Assembly (NCBI GenBank): GCA_050012355.1
Contig: JBEKHI010000050.1
Location: forward strand, 1 to 28,666
Direction: 5' to 3'
From: JBEKHI01 sp050012355
GTDB taxonomy: Bacteria > Actinomycetota > Actinomycetes > Streptosporangiales > Streptosporangiaceae
Length of the DNA stretch: 28,666 nucleotides
The translations under genes were made by a program, and so were the position numbers. The notes beneath the pieces were generated by a model, which saw only the letters and a program-made list of their open reading frames with translations, ran no database searches and was not told the origin of the DNA. Of this stretch, positions 21,958 to 28,666 are shown piece by piece. Each line of letters opens with the position of its first letter. Position 1 is the stretch's first letter.

Positions 21958-22525
21958 AGAGCTTCGCCGCCTCATCGGTCGTGATGACCCGCGCCTGCGC
22001 GGGGAACACCTTCTCGGTGAGCACACTGTGCACCTGCGGGTCGCGGTCGGCGCAGGCGTCGGCGAGCACGATCACCCGGTAGTCCTTGTCGGCCGCGTCC
22101 CGCACGGTGGACAGCACCACGCCGCTGGTCGAGATGCCCGCGAGCAGCAGCGTGTCGATCCCGCGCTCGCGGAGCTGGTCTTCCAGGTCGGTCGTCGAGA
22201 AGGCACCCACCCGGGTCTTGCGTACGACAATGTCACCGGGCTCCGGGGCGATCGAGTCGTGGATCGCGGTATGCGGAGAGTCGGCGTGCAACGCGACCCG
22301 GCTTTCCGGCGTGATCCTGCTCGCCATCGCGCTATGCGCGGGCATCGCGTCGAAGTCGGCGTCGTCAAAGCCGACCCTGACGAATCCGATATGCCCGCCC
22401 CGCTGCCGGTGCGCGGCGATCGCCTGGCTCGCCCGGTCAAGCAGATCCTCGGATCCGGCAAGCGAGCCGACGATCCCGTTCTGGTAATCCATCACGAGCA
22501 GCGCCGTCGTACGGGGGTCGATCAT
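21947..22525 (-). CDS. Isochorismatase-fold hydrolase lacking the catalytic cysteine
   Basis: The 192-aa protein has the isochorismatase-like hydrolase fold. Asp13 (LLVMDYQNG) and Lys103 (VVRKTRVGAF) of the usual Asp-Lys-Cys triad are present. The position of the nucleophilic Cys is Val136 in LAGISTSGVVLSTVRDA, so nicotinamidase-type chemistry is unlikely. PhzD-type isochorismatases also work without Cys, using Asp. ATG 22525 is chosen because AGAGGA lies 8–9 nt upstream and MIDPRTTALLV is family-typical; the frame is open further upstream. A palindrome (22654–22669) in the upstream region suggests a dedicated repressor. Confidence 0.88.
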   Translation of the reverse strand: MIDPRTTALLVMDYQNGIVGSLAGSEDLLDRASQAIAAHRQRGGHIGFVRVGFDDADFDAMPAHSAMASRITPESRVALHADSPHTAIHDSIAPEPGDIVVRKTRVGAFSTTDLEDQLRERGIDTLLLAGISTSGVVLSTVRDAADKDYRVIVLADACADRDPQVHSVLTEKVFPAQARVITTDEAAKLFSE

Positions 22526-22653
22526 GAAGGTTTTCCTCTCGAAGGACTCCTGCGGGTCTACCAGGCGTGCGCCTCGGTGATCGGCTTCGTTTTGGTCGGT
22601 GCGCAACCGACTGACCAGCCATGCGCACGCACGCGAGTAGACAGTTCGACCTT

Positions 22654-22669
22654 ATCAGTTAGAACTGAT
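22654..22669. promoter_or_regulatory. Palindromic operator upstream of the isochorismatase-fold gene
   Basis: ATCAGTT and AACTGAT flank AG, a perfect 7-2-7 inverted repeat in a locally AT-rich patch. A weak minus-strand promoter (TATGCA, 17 nt, TGATAA) would place it between -35 and -10. Confidence 0.5.
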
Positions 22670-22728
22670 TACTTTGCATAGCTATTTTCCGCCCAGACGG
22701 CAACGCCGACTGGGGGCGCACCTGTCAT

Positions 22729-22854
22729 GCTGCGAGATTCCCCGGCCCGCGATACCGGCAGTCGGCGACCTCCCCGGTCACGCAGCCCGGGGTTTCCGGG
22801 ATAACGCGAAGGATATTTGCACCTGGGGGTACGAAAACTCTTCGCACTATCCTT
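22729..22854. ncRNA. Candidate structured RNA or leader element (unclassified)
   Basis: GCTGCG (22729–22734) and CGCAGC (22781–22786) close a 58-nt element that contains a CCGG/CCGG helix and a GACC/GGTC helix with loop TCCCC. Beside it, AAGGATA (22809) can pair with TATCCTT (22848), or the overlapping GCGAAG (22806) with CTTCGC (22840), but not both. I checked for cobalamin, TPP, FMN, c-di-AMP (ydaO) and c-di-GMP signatures by eye and did not find their conserved cores. Strand is uncertain. Confidence 0.3.
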
Positions 22855-22872
22855 GGTCGACGGATATATACG

Positions 22873-22898
22873 AAAAAACCGGCGACATGCTGCCGCCG
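22873..22898 (-). terminator. U-tract intrinsic terminator, minus strand
   Basis: On the minus strand a CGGCG/CGCCG stem with a 9-nt loop is followed by G and six Ts. It lies downstream of the second NlpC/P60 gene, past the long hairpin, and is a back-up terminator. Confidence 0.55.
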
Positions 22899-23049
22899 CA
22901 GACACGCCCGGGGGCGGCCAAGCTCAAACAGAACAGCCGAACAAAACAGATGCGCCTCCGGGGCCGCCAACCCATCCAGTCGAAGGCCCATATGCCCGCA
23001 AAACGGTCGCACGGGCCGCCTCGCGGAAGCGCCAGGGCCGCTGGGCACG

Positions 23050-23101
23050 CCATGGATGTCCCATCGCTGGTGCTGGAGCGCCAGCGATGGGACATCCATG
23101 G
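23050..23101. terminator. Long perfect hairpin after the second NlpC/P60 gene
   Basis: Two 21-nt arms (23050–23070 and 23081–23101) are perfectly complementary around a 10-nt spacer whose ends can pair further. It lies 32 nt after the stop codon and is probably a terminator, although it is much longer than most. Confidence 0.75.
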
Positions 23102-23132
23102 GCCGCCGACCGCGGGGCCGCGACCGGGGGCG

Positions 23133-24422
23133 TTAGCTGGCGGCGGGGCGGGTGGCGCCGATTAGGCCGCCTGGCTGGTACATGCTGTCGATCCGGACGA
23201 AGGCGCCGGTGTAGGGGGCGTCGACCATCATGCCGTTGCCGATGTAGATGCCGACGTGGTGGATCGTGCTCGGATCGGAGGTGTTCGTCGCGTAGAACAG
23301 CAGGTCACCACGCTGGAGCTGGTCCAGCGGGACATGCGGGCCGGACACCCACTGCCACCCGGTCCAGTGACCCAGCTGAACACCCGCCTGATCCCACGCG
23401 CGCATGGTCAGCCCCGAGCAGTCGTAGCTGTCGGGCCCCGCGCCGCCCCACTGATACGGCTTTCCCAGCTGGGTCAGCGCCCAGTTGGCCGCGATATCGC
23501 CCTGCGTCGAGGAAGCACCCGACCCGGCTGCCCACGAAGATGGCGCCGAGCCGCTGGAAGCAGCCGTACTGACGTTGGCCGCGGCGGCGGCGGCGCTCGC
23601 CGCCTGCCGAGCTGCCTCGGCCGCTGCCGCCGCGGCGGCCTGAGCGGCGGCCTGCAGCACCGCCTGGCGGGCCCGCGCGCTCGAGAGCTGGCCGGCCAGC
23701 GCGCTCCGCCGCGACTTGGCGGCGGCCACGAAGGCCTGCTGACGCGCCACCGCCTCCTGAACCGCGGTCCGCAGCTCCGCCGCGGCTCGCACATCGGCCT
23801 GCTTGGCGATCAGCAGGTCCCGAGCCTGGCCGCGGAATACGCTGGCCACCACGTCATCGGCCTGCCGCGCGGCGAACACTTCCGAGCCGTGCTGGGCGAG
23901 TAGTTGCTCCAGGCCGACCATGTCGAGGTACTGCTGCGGCCCGGCCTGGTCACCGAGCATCGCGGAGATCCGGCCCGCTCCGCCCGCCATCTCGAAGTCC
24001 GCCGCCGCTTGCGCCGCCACCTGGCGATCGGCGAGGCGAGCGGCGGCGGTAGCCGCCGCGAGCCTGGCCTGCGCCGCCTGGTAAGCCGCGGCGGCCTGCT
24101 GCTGAGCCAGCACGGCTTGGTCATAGCGCTCGGTGAGAACCTCGGCCTGGTTCGCGAGCTGGACCAGCCGCGTGTTCGCCACGCCAAGCTGGTCCTGCTG
24201 CTGTTGCAAGGCCGCGGCTCGTTTGCTAACCGCGGCGGCCGCGGCCTCCATCTGCGCCTGGGTCGGGGGTGCCGGATCGTCACCTAGGACATACCGGGTC
24301 AGCAGCGGCGGACCGCCCGGTGTTTGCATCGCGCGCCCCCAGGGCGGTACGACCGCTAGGGCGAGGGCTCCGGTTACGACGACGGCGTGTCGGACGGGTC
24401 GGGGGATGCGCGTAAGCTCCAA
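23133..24422 (-). CDS. Secreted NlpC/P60 hydrolase with Ala-rich coiled coil
   Basis: The 429-aa protein is a predicted peptidoglycan endopeptidase of the RipA/RipC style. A signal segment (about residues 10–30, basic n-region with RIPRPVRH) precedes a long Ala/Gln-rich coiled coil (about 55–285) that includes an almost pure Ala stretch. A Ser/Gly linker follows, then the NlpC/P60 domain (about 308–429). The nucleophile is Cys335 in YDCSGLTMRAW, the base His389 in HHVGIYIGNG, and the third position is Asp401 (MVDAP), as in the other NlpC/P60 protein of this window. TTG 24422 has GGGAG at 8 nt. The gene is divergent from crp across 186 bp, so Crp may influence it. Confidence 0.92.
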   Translation of the reverse strand: MELTRIPRPVRHAVVVTGALALAVVPPWGRAMQTPGGPPLLTRYVLGDDPAPPTQAQMEAAAAAVSKRAAALQQQQDQLGVANTRLVQLANQAEVLTERYDQAVLAQQQAAAAYQAAQARLAAATAAARLADRQVAAQAAADFEMAGGAGRISAMLGDQAGPQQYLDMVGLEQLLAQHGSEVFAARQADDVVASVFRGQARDLLIAKQADVRAAAELRTAVQEAVARQQAFVAAAKSRRSALAGQLSSARARQAVLQAAAQAAAAAAAEAARQAASAAAAAANVSTAASSGSAPSSWAAGSGASSTQGDIAANWALTQLGKPYQWGGAGPDSYDCSGLTMRAWDQAGVQLGHWTGWQWVSGPHVPLDQLQRGDLLFYATNTSDPSTIHHVGIYIGNGMMVDAPYTGAFVRIDSMYQPGGLIGATRPAAS

Positions 24423-24511
24423 TATTCGAACTCCCTTTTCCCCGTGGCGTTCAGGTTAATCACTTAGTGTAATGGACATATCCCTTATCGTGATCTAGCT
24501 CTCCAGGCTTA

Positions 24512-24526
24512 TCCGGTAACACCGGA
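24512..24526. promoter_or_regulatory. Palindrome in the crp/NlpC divergent region
   Basis: TCCGGT and ACCGGA flank AAC (6-3-6 inverted repeat) midway between the two divergent starts. It does not resemble the Crp consensus TGTGA-N6-TCACA. Confidence 0.4.
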
Positions 24527-24608
24527 CCACGGCTGACGGCGAACGCACGTGTCACAGGTCCGCATGATCCACACTTAGTACGGGCAAAGTAAGGAACAAG
24601 GAGGACCG

Positions 24609-25421
24609 GTGACCGACGCCGAAGGAGTGCTGAGGCAAGCACCCCTGTTCAACGCGCTCGATGATGAAGGCGCCCGAACACTGCGGCGGCAGATGACAGA
24701 CGTCAAACTGTCCCGTGGTGAGCACCTATTCAACGAGGGCGATGAGGGGGACAGCCTCTATGTCGTGCTCGATGGAAAGATCAAGCTCACCCGGGCGGCC
24801 CCGGATGGCAGGGAGAACCTGCTGAGCGTGCTCGGGCCGGGCGACATGTTCGGTGAGCTGTCGCTATTCGACCCGGGGCCGCGTACGTCGACCGCGAGCG
24901 CGGTAACCGACGCGACGCTGGCGTCGCTGCGTGAGGACGCGCTGCTGCCGTGGCTAACCGAGCACCCGCAAGGCTCGACCCACATGCTGCGGGCGCTCGT
25001 TCAGCGGCTGCGCCGGGCCAATGACGTGATTGCGGACCTGGTATTCACTGACGTTCCCGGCCGGGTTGCGAAGAACCTGCTGGACCTAGCCGAGCGGTTC
25101 GGCACCCAGGAGTCCGACGGGCTGCACGTGCACCACGACTTGACCCAGGAAGAGCTCGCTCAGCTCGTCGGGGCGTCGCGGGAAACCGTGAACAAGGCCC
25201 TAGCCGATTTCGCGGCCCGCGGCTGGCTGCAGATTTCCGCCCGCTCCGTCCTGATCATGGACCCGGAGCGACTGCGCAAGCGCGCCCGCTTAACGCTAAA
25301 GCCCGTTCAAGTACTCAAGCTGGGCACGGACCGACGATTCGGCCGCTGGCCATACCGCCGGGTCTACATCAGCGTAGACCCGGGCCACTATCTCCGCCGG
25401 GGTCTGGTCACCGGCCGCTAG
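24609..25421 (+). CDS. crp: Crp/Fnr-family regulator with extended C-terminus
   Basis: This matches the actinobacterial Crp (Rv3676/GlxR type), a dimeric cAMP-responsive regulator. The cyclic-nucleotide domain has the phosphate-binding cassette FGELSL (81–86) followed by PRTST (91–95). A dimer helix (about 110–140) leads to the winged helix, with recognition region LTQEELAQLVGASRETVNKA (178–197). Relatives stop just after the RLRKRAR motif, here residue 227, at about 224 aa. In this frame a TTA codon follows and the protein continues 43 residues to 270 aa, antisense to the end of the MBL gene. Loss of one T at 25290–25291 would give TAA exactly there. GTG 24609 has AAGGAGG upstream. Confidence 0.95.
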   Translation: MTDAEGVLRQAPLFNALDDEGARTLRRQMTDVKLSRGEHLFNEGDEGDSLYVVLDGKIKLTRAAPDGRENLLSVLGPGDMFGELSLFDPGPRTSTASAVTDATLASLREDALLPWLTEHPQGSTHMLRALVQRLRRANDVIADLVFTDVPGRVAKNLLDLAERFGTQESDGLHVHHDLTQEELAQLVGASRETVNKALADFAARGWLQISARSVLIMDPERLRKRARLTLKPVQVLKLGTDRRFGRWPYRRVYISVDPGHYLRRGLVTGR

Positions 25422-26060
25422 GGCCGCCCTTATCTGATCAAGGCGTTCCGCCCGGTGGACGATGTAGTCGTCGAGGACCGCCGCCGGATCGGCGAGCAAC
25501 GGGCCATGGCCCGGCAGTAGCACCCGAAGGTCATCAGCCAGCGCGCGCAGCGCGTCCAGCGAACGCAGGTAATCCGCGAGCGAGCCGTCGGGAGCGATCA
25601 CCGTCGTCCCGCGGCCGAGCACGGTATCGCCGGTCAGCAGCGCCCCGTCAGCCGGGATCAGCAGGCTCACCGAGTCACCCGAATGTCCAGGCGTCTCCAC
25701 CACGCGCACGTCGCACCCGGCCGCGGTGAGCACGTCCCCGTCGCCAATCCCCTCGGAACCGAGTCGCTGCGCGGGGTCAAGGGCGAGGACCGGCGCGCCG
25801 GTCAGCTCAGCGAACCGCGCCGCCCCGGCCGAGTGATCGGGATGCCCGTGGGTCAGCACGATCAGTGCCACCCGGCGATCCCCCGCGACCGAAATGACCC
25901 GCCGCAGGTGGTCCTCATCCTCCGGCCCGGGATCGACTACCAGCACAGCTGACGACCCCGGCTCCGCGATGATCCAGGTGTTCGTGCCGTCCAGCGTCAT
26001 CGGGGACGGGTTGGGCGCGAGCACGCAGCGGGCTCGCTCGGTACCAGAACCATCAATCAC
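25296..26060 (-). CDS. Metallo-beta-lactamase-fold hydrolase (LACTB2/glyoxalase II-like)
   Basis: The 254-aa protein has the MBL metal motif THGHPDH (70–76), a later His in VETPGHSGDSVSLL, the bridging Asp in LLTGDTVLG and a final His in LLPGHGP. A winged-helix-like C-terminal part (TPAEIVARVYADVDP) is typical of the LACTB2-type group. Relatives act as thioester hydrolases or nucleases, so the substrate is open. GTG 26060 is chosen because it overlaps the NUDIX stop as GTGA and has GGAGG 7 nt before it. The 3' end is overlapped by the extended crp frame on the other strand over 126 nt. It is the last gene of the sigma–RidA–NUDIX run. Confidence 0.92.
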   Translation of the reverse strand: MIDGSGTERARCVLAPNPSPMTLDGTNTWIIAEPGSSAVLVVDPGPEDEDHLRRVISVAGDRRVALIVLTHGHPDHSAGAARFAELTGAPVLALDPAQRLGSEGIGDGDVLTAAGCDVRVVETPGHSGDSVSLLIPADGALLTGDTVLGRGTTVIAPDGSLADYLRSLDALRALADDLRVLLPGHGPLLADPAAVLDDYIVHRAERLDQIRAALAAGDQTPAEIVARVYADVDPAVWPAAESSVRAQLEYLNGL

Positions 26061-26728
26061 GGTGTTTCCTCCGGCAACACTAGCCACAGCTGCCCATCGT
26101 CCTCGGTAACCTGCGGGCGCAGCGGCCGCAGTGATCGCCGCTGGCTCCAGATGGCGTCCAGGCCGCCCGCCGCCGCGAGCTCGCCCAGCGTCGCCGCGGT
26201 CGGCGGCATCAGCGGCACCGTCCCCATCCGCGCCGCTTCCAGCGCTGTCTCCGGCGTGAACCACCCGCCGTCGTCTGACTCACCACCGGTCCCGCTGTCA
26301 GGTTCCGCGCCGTCCGGCAGCAACGCGACAAAGAAAAATGTGTCATAACGGCGCGACTCGATCTCCGGCGTCACCCACCTAGCCCAGGGCTTCAGCAGCT
26401 CCGGACTGAGCTGGACTCCGCATTCCTCGAACGTCTCGCGTACCGCGGCGCGCAGGATTGCCCGCGCCCGCTCGGGCGCCACGCCAAGCTCCGGCGCGGG
26501 GCCTACCTCAACCGGGTTCGCGTCGGCCGGATCGACCGAGCCTCCGGGGAACACGTACGCGCCAGGAGCGAAAGCCATCCCCTTGGCCCGCCGCAGCAGG
26601 AAGACCTCTGGCCCCTCCCGCAACAGGATCACCGTCGCGGCGTCCCTGGGCACCGAGGGAGTGAGCTCGCCGGAGAGGAGCTGGCGCGCTCGTTCTGATC
26701 CATGAAGAGAAATACGGCGGGCCACCAT
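26057..26728 (-). CDS. NUDIX hydrolase (NUDT19-like)
   Basis: The 223-aa protein belongs to the NUDIX group that hydrolyses X-linked nucleoside diphosphates, possibly CoA derivatives. The metal-binding box is present as RETFEECGV (97–105, with Glu101 and Glu102), preceded by AFAPGAYVFPGG. An insert of about 25 residues lies between the two halves, as in NUDT7/NUDT19-like members. Its overlap with the MBL gene and closeness to RidA suggest a metabolite-repair group, which is inference. ATG 26728 lies 4 nt after the RidA stop. Confidence 0.9.
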   Translation of the reverse strand: MVARRISLHGSERARQLLSGELTPSVPRDAATVILLREGPEVFLLRRAKGMAFAPGAYVFPGGSVDPADANPVEVGPAPELGVAPERARAILRAAVRETFEECGVQLSPELLKPWARWVTPEIESRRYDTFFFVALLPDGAEPDSGTGGESDDGGWFTPETALEAARMGTVPLMPPTAATLGELAAAGGLDAIWSQRRSLRPLRPQVTEDDGQLWLVLPEETP

Positions 26729-26732
26729 GGTC

Positions 26733-27197
26733 TCAGTCCCCGGCCACCTCGGCGATGAGCTCGACCTCGACCGGGGTGTCGAGCGGGAGGACGGCCACGC
26801 CGACCGCGCTGCGAGCGTGCTTGCCCGCCTCGCCGAAGACCTCGAGCAGCAGCTCGCTGGCCCCGTTGATGACCCCCGGCTGGCCGGTGAAGCCGGGCTC
26901 GCTGGCCACGAAGCCGGTGACCTTCACGATCCTGGCAATGTTGTCGAGTCCGCCGGCCACCGACGCGGCGGCGGCGAGCGCGTTCAGCGCGGCGGTCCTG
27001 GCGTACTGGGCGGCGTCCTCCGCCGTGACGGCGCCGCCGACCTTCCCGGTGGCCGGCAGCTTCCCGTCCACGAACGGGAGCTGGCCAGCGGTGTAGATGT
27101 ACTGGCCGGCCCGCGTGGCGGGCACGTAGGCCGCGGCCGGGACAGGAACCGGCGGCAGGGTCAAGCCCAGCTCGGCTAGGCGCTCCGTCGCCGTCAT
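26733..27197 (-). CDS. RidA family protein (reactive imine deaminase-like)
   Basis: The 154-aa protein is a YjgF/YER057c/UK114 member. RidA enzymes hydrolyse reactive 2-aminoacrylate and other imines. Typical features are YIYTAGQLPFVDGKL, DAAQYARTAALNALAAA, and IARIVKVTGFVASEPGF in the trimer interface. The Arg that RidA proper uses near its C-terminus (in a CVEI-type motif) is not evident; the corresponding region reads PLDTPVEVELIAEV. It may therefore be a RidA-like subgroup with another role. ATG 27197 overlaps the DUF4177 stop as ATGA. Confidence 0.92.
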   Translation of the reverse strand: MTATERLAELGLTLPPVPVPAAAYVPATRAGQYIYTAGQLPFVDGKLPATGKVGGAVTAEDAAQYARTAALNALAAAASVAGGLDNIARIVKVTGFVASEPGFTGQPGVINGASELLLEVFGEAGKHARSAVGVAVLPLDTPVEVELIAEVAGD

Positions 27198-27349
27198 GAC
27201 TTCGGCCGCTTCAGGTAGGCGACAAGCTGCTCTGAGCTCGGCCCGGGGATGACGCTCACCAGCTCCCAGCCGTCGTCACCCCAGTTGTCCAGGATCTGCT
27301 TGGTCGCGTGCGTCAGCAATGGCACGGTCGCGTATTCCCACTTCTGCAT
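27194..27349 (-). CDS. DUF4177-type small protein
   Basis: This 51-aa gene reads MQKWEYATVPLLTHATKQIL, then DNWGDDGWELVSVIPGPSSE and QLVAYLKRPKS. The KWEYATV start, the Trp-rich DGWELVSV core and the final FK/LKRP are the pattern of small DUF4177 proteins found next to RidA and the crp region in actinobacteria. AGGA lies close to the ATG, and the stop overlaps the RidA start. It is 21 nt downstream of the CU044_5270-type gene and may belong to the same transcript. No function is known. Confidence 0.82.
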   Translation of the reverse strand: MQKWEYATVPLLTHATKQILDNWGDDGWELVSVIPGPSSEQLVAYLKRPKS

Positions 27350-27370
27350 GATCCTGACTCTACAGTCGAT

Positions 27371-28417
27371 CTATGGCCTAACCCCGAGCTGGCTGGTCCA
27401 GCCGGTGGCGATGTACACCTCGACTCCCACCCCGCTGATGACAGAGTTCTCCTTCACCGGGTGCGAGACGTACGCGAGCAACTGGGCGGTCTCCGGGTCG
27501 ATCACCAGGTAGTCACCGGCGCCATCGCCCACCGCGACCCCGGTACGGTGCAGGGGATCGGTGACCCCCGTCACCAGATGCAATCCCGGCTGGTCCGCCA
27601 GCAGCCGGTAGATGGATGCCTTGGTGCCTGGCCGCGCCGGCCCGCTGAGCAGGACGTCGGCCCACTGCACCAGGTAGTCGGTGAATGTCGAGTTGACGAT
27701 CACCGGCGTACTTGGCTTGCCGATTTCGGTCAGGTCCATGCGCATGATCACCTTCTCCAGGGCACCGACGGTAGTGGGCAGCTTCAGCATTTCCGCCATC
27801 GTGAGCTGGGTACTGCCGACACCCCAGTGCAGCGTCATCGGGTAATTGCTCGTGACCGGCACGGGCGGGCCGCCCTCGTTGGATAGCGGCGGCTCGCCAT
27901 CGGCCTCCCAGCGGGACTTGTCGGCGGGAGACGGGAAGCTATACACCGGATCCTCGTTGACGATGGTCCGCGCCTGGGTCAACCCGGTCCAGCTTTCCTC
28001 GGTGGCCGCGTACGTCGCACTGTAGACATACTGTCCGGCTGCTTTGAATGCCTTCGTCAAAGCAGCCGGCTCGTAGTCACGCTTCTTGACATACCAGTAG
28101 GTACCGGTGACCGGCTGGGACCGGGCCGCCACCACTGACTTGGTCATCAGGAAGCCGTGGGCGCTCGCTGCCCTGGCCGCCGGGAACGCCCCGGTGACCG
28201 CGACGGCGACCGCCCCGGCCACGGCTAGGCCGCCGGCTGCCAGTGACCAGCGCGGTTTGGCGAACCGTCGCGTCTTCCTGGCCCGTGCGCTGCCTTCGGC
28301 AGCCATCCTCGCAAGGTCGTCGTGCCTGTTCCTGCGGTAACCGTCGTCGGTCAGGCTGTCCAGGATCTCGGGTTCGAGATCGAACACGACCTTCAGCGGA
28401 TCGTTGACCTTGTTCAT
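27371..28417 (-). CDS. CU044_5270-family membrane-anchored protein
   Basis: The 348-aa protein has a cytoplasmic N-terminus (MNKVNDPLKVVFDLEPEILD) with an Arg-rich stretch RKTRRFAKPRW. One transmembrane segment (about residues 57–80) is followed by a large extracytoplasmic domain with conserved pieces YWYVKKRDYEP, LVQWADVLL, YRLLADQPGL and VIDPETAQLLAY. Such proteins are repeatedly encoded 3' of an ECF-type sigma gene in actinomycetes, as here with a 3-nt gap. A partner or anti-sigma-like role is plausible but not shown. AGGAAA lies about 9 nt before the ATG. Confidence 0.85.
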   Translation of the reverse strand: MNKVNDPLKVVFDLEPEILDSLTDDGYRRNRHDDLARMAAEGSARARKTRRFAKPRWSLAAGGLAVAGAVAVAVTGAFPAARAASAHGFLMTKSVVAARSQPVTGTYWYVKKRDYEPAALTKAFKAAGQYVYSATYAATEESWTGLTQARTIVNEDPVYSFPSPADKSRWEADGEPPLSNEGGPPVPVTSNYPMTLHWGVGSTQLTMAEMLKLPTTVGALEKVIMRMDLTEIGKPSTPVIVNSTFTDYLVQWADVLLSGPARPGTKASIYRLLADQPGLHLVTGVTDPLHRTGVAVGDGAGDYLVIDPETAQLLAYVSHPVKENSVISGVGVEVYIATGWTSQLGVRP

Positions 28418-28420
28418 CTT

Positions 28421-28666
28421 CTATTTCCTGTTGATCGACGGTGCGGGCGGACGGAACGGCGTTCCGCTCGGGGGGGTATCGGCGGACTGGAGCGCCTTGA
28501 CGAGCCGCTGCCGAGCGCGGGAGAGCCGGACGGTGAACGCCCGGGTCGAGCACCCGACGACTTCGGCGGCGTCCGCTGGGGTGAGGCCATGCCAGGTGAC
28601 GAGCGTCAGCGCTTCGGCGTCGCGCTCAGGCAACGAGGCGAGCGCCTCCAGCGCCACCGTCCGTTC
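28421..28666 (-). CDS. ECF-type RNA polymerase sigma factor, C-terminal part
   Basis: The last 81 residues lie in the window; the 5' part is cut off. They form sigma region 4: LPERDAEALTLVTWHGLTPA, then the recognition helix DAAEVVGCSTRAFTVRLSRA followed by RQRLVKAL, ending in a Pro-rich tail. Region 4.2 reads -35 DNA. The Cys within the recognition-helix region (VVGCSTRA) is common in this type. It is directly followed by the CU044_5270-family gene, and the two probably form a regulatory pair. Confidence 0.9.
   Translation of the reverse strand, partial: ERTVALEALASLPERDAEALTLVTWHGLTPADAAEVVGCSTRAFTVRLSRARQRLVKALQSADTPPSGTPFRPPAPSINRK

Larger units (their letters stand above)
22526..23132. 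other. 607-bp non-coding region with structured elements
   Basis: I see no convincing gene here; open frames exist but lack ribosome sites and family resemblance. From left to right it holds a palindromic operator (22654–22669), a segment foldable into a three-way junction (22729–22786), a pair of mutually exclusive stems (22806–22854), a U-tract terminator for the minus strand (22873–22898) and a very long perfect hairpin (23050–23101). Confidence 0.55.

Noticed and set aside
22680..22900. Known riboswitch classes (c-di-AMP ydaO, cobalamin, TPP, FMN, c-di-GMP)
   Set aside because: Conserved cores such as the CAGCTAACC-type end of ydaO or the cobalamin box are not present on either strand.
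22817..23572. 251-codon plus-strand open frame running from the intergenic region into the NlpC/P60 gene
   Set aside because: No ribosome site, low-complexity Arg/Gly/Pro sequence, and it runs through the long hairpin and antisense to a real gene.
24540..24585. Crp autoregulatory site before crp
   Set aside because: Only half-sites such as TGTCACA are seen; no TGTGA-N6-TCACA match could be supported.
1..28666. CRISPR array, phage, IS transposase, tRNA or rRNA genes
   Set aside because: None was recognised; the tandem repeats present are short, of 11–15 bp, and lack spacers.

Overview
The window is chromosomal DNA of a high-GC actinomycete. The gene order matches the conserved actinobacterial block ppa–dacB–metalloprotease–tilS–hpt–ftsH–folE–mprF-like–folP–folK–DUF3180–DUF2520–panC–coaX–lysS–lsr2–clpC. 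GTG and TTG starts are common and many genes overlap by 4–17 nt. A chaplin-type surface peptide, Lsr2, a ClgR-like operator at clpC and a Crp regulator suggest a filamentous, sporulating lineage (Streptosporangiales or Streptomycetales-like). This placement is inference only.

Layout. 1–3816, minus strand: clpC (3' end outside the window), lsr2, a small membrane protein and a short ArgA-type acetyltransferase. 4052–5008, plus: a secreted NlpC/P60 hydrolase, convergent with lysS. 5165–20564, minus: a long run covering lysine-tRNA charging, CoA/pantothenate (coaX, panC, DUF2520), folate (folE, folP, folK), a lysyl-PG-synthase-like membrane protein, FtsH, purine salvage (hpt), tRNA modification (tilS), a Zn-protease-like protein and PBP4 (dacB). 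A chaplin gene with its own promoter and terminator sits inside this run. 20703–21957, plus: ppa and an SDR. 21947–22525, minus: an isochorismatase-fold protein. 22526–23132: a 607-bp non-coding stretch with two terminators, a palindromic operator and switch-like foldable segments. 23133–24422, minus: a second NlpC/P60 protein, divergent from crp (24609–25421, plus). 25296–28666, minus: MBL-fold hydrolase, NUDIX, RidA, DUF4177, a CU044_5270-type protein and the C-terminus of an ECF sigma factor.

Most of the window is housekeeping and I see no complete novel defence or biosynthetic system. The unusual points are: coaX reading 64 codons into lysS; crp carrying a 43-residue tail antisense to its neighbour; no folB or panD at the expected places; the autonomous chaplin unit with a TTA-containing mini-ORF in its leader; a duplicated REP/MITE-like element that shapes both ends of tilS; twin palindromes at the dacB stop; and the structured 22.7–22.9 kb intergenic region.
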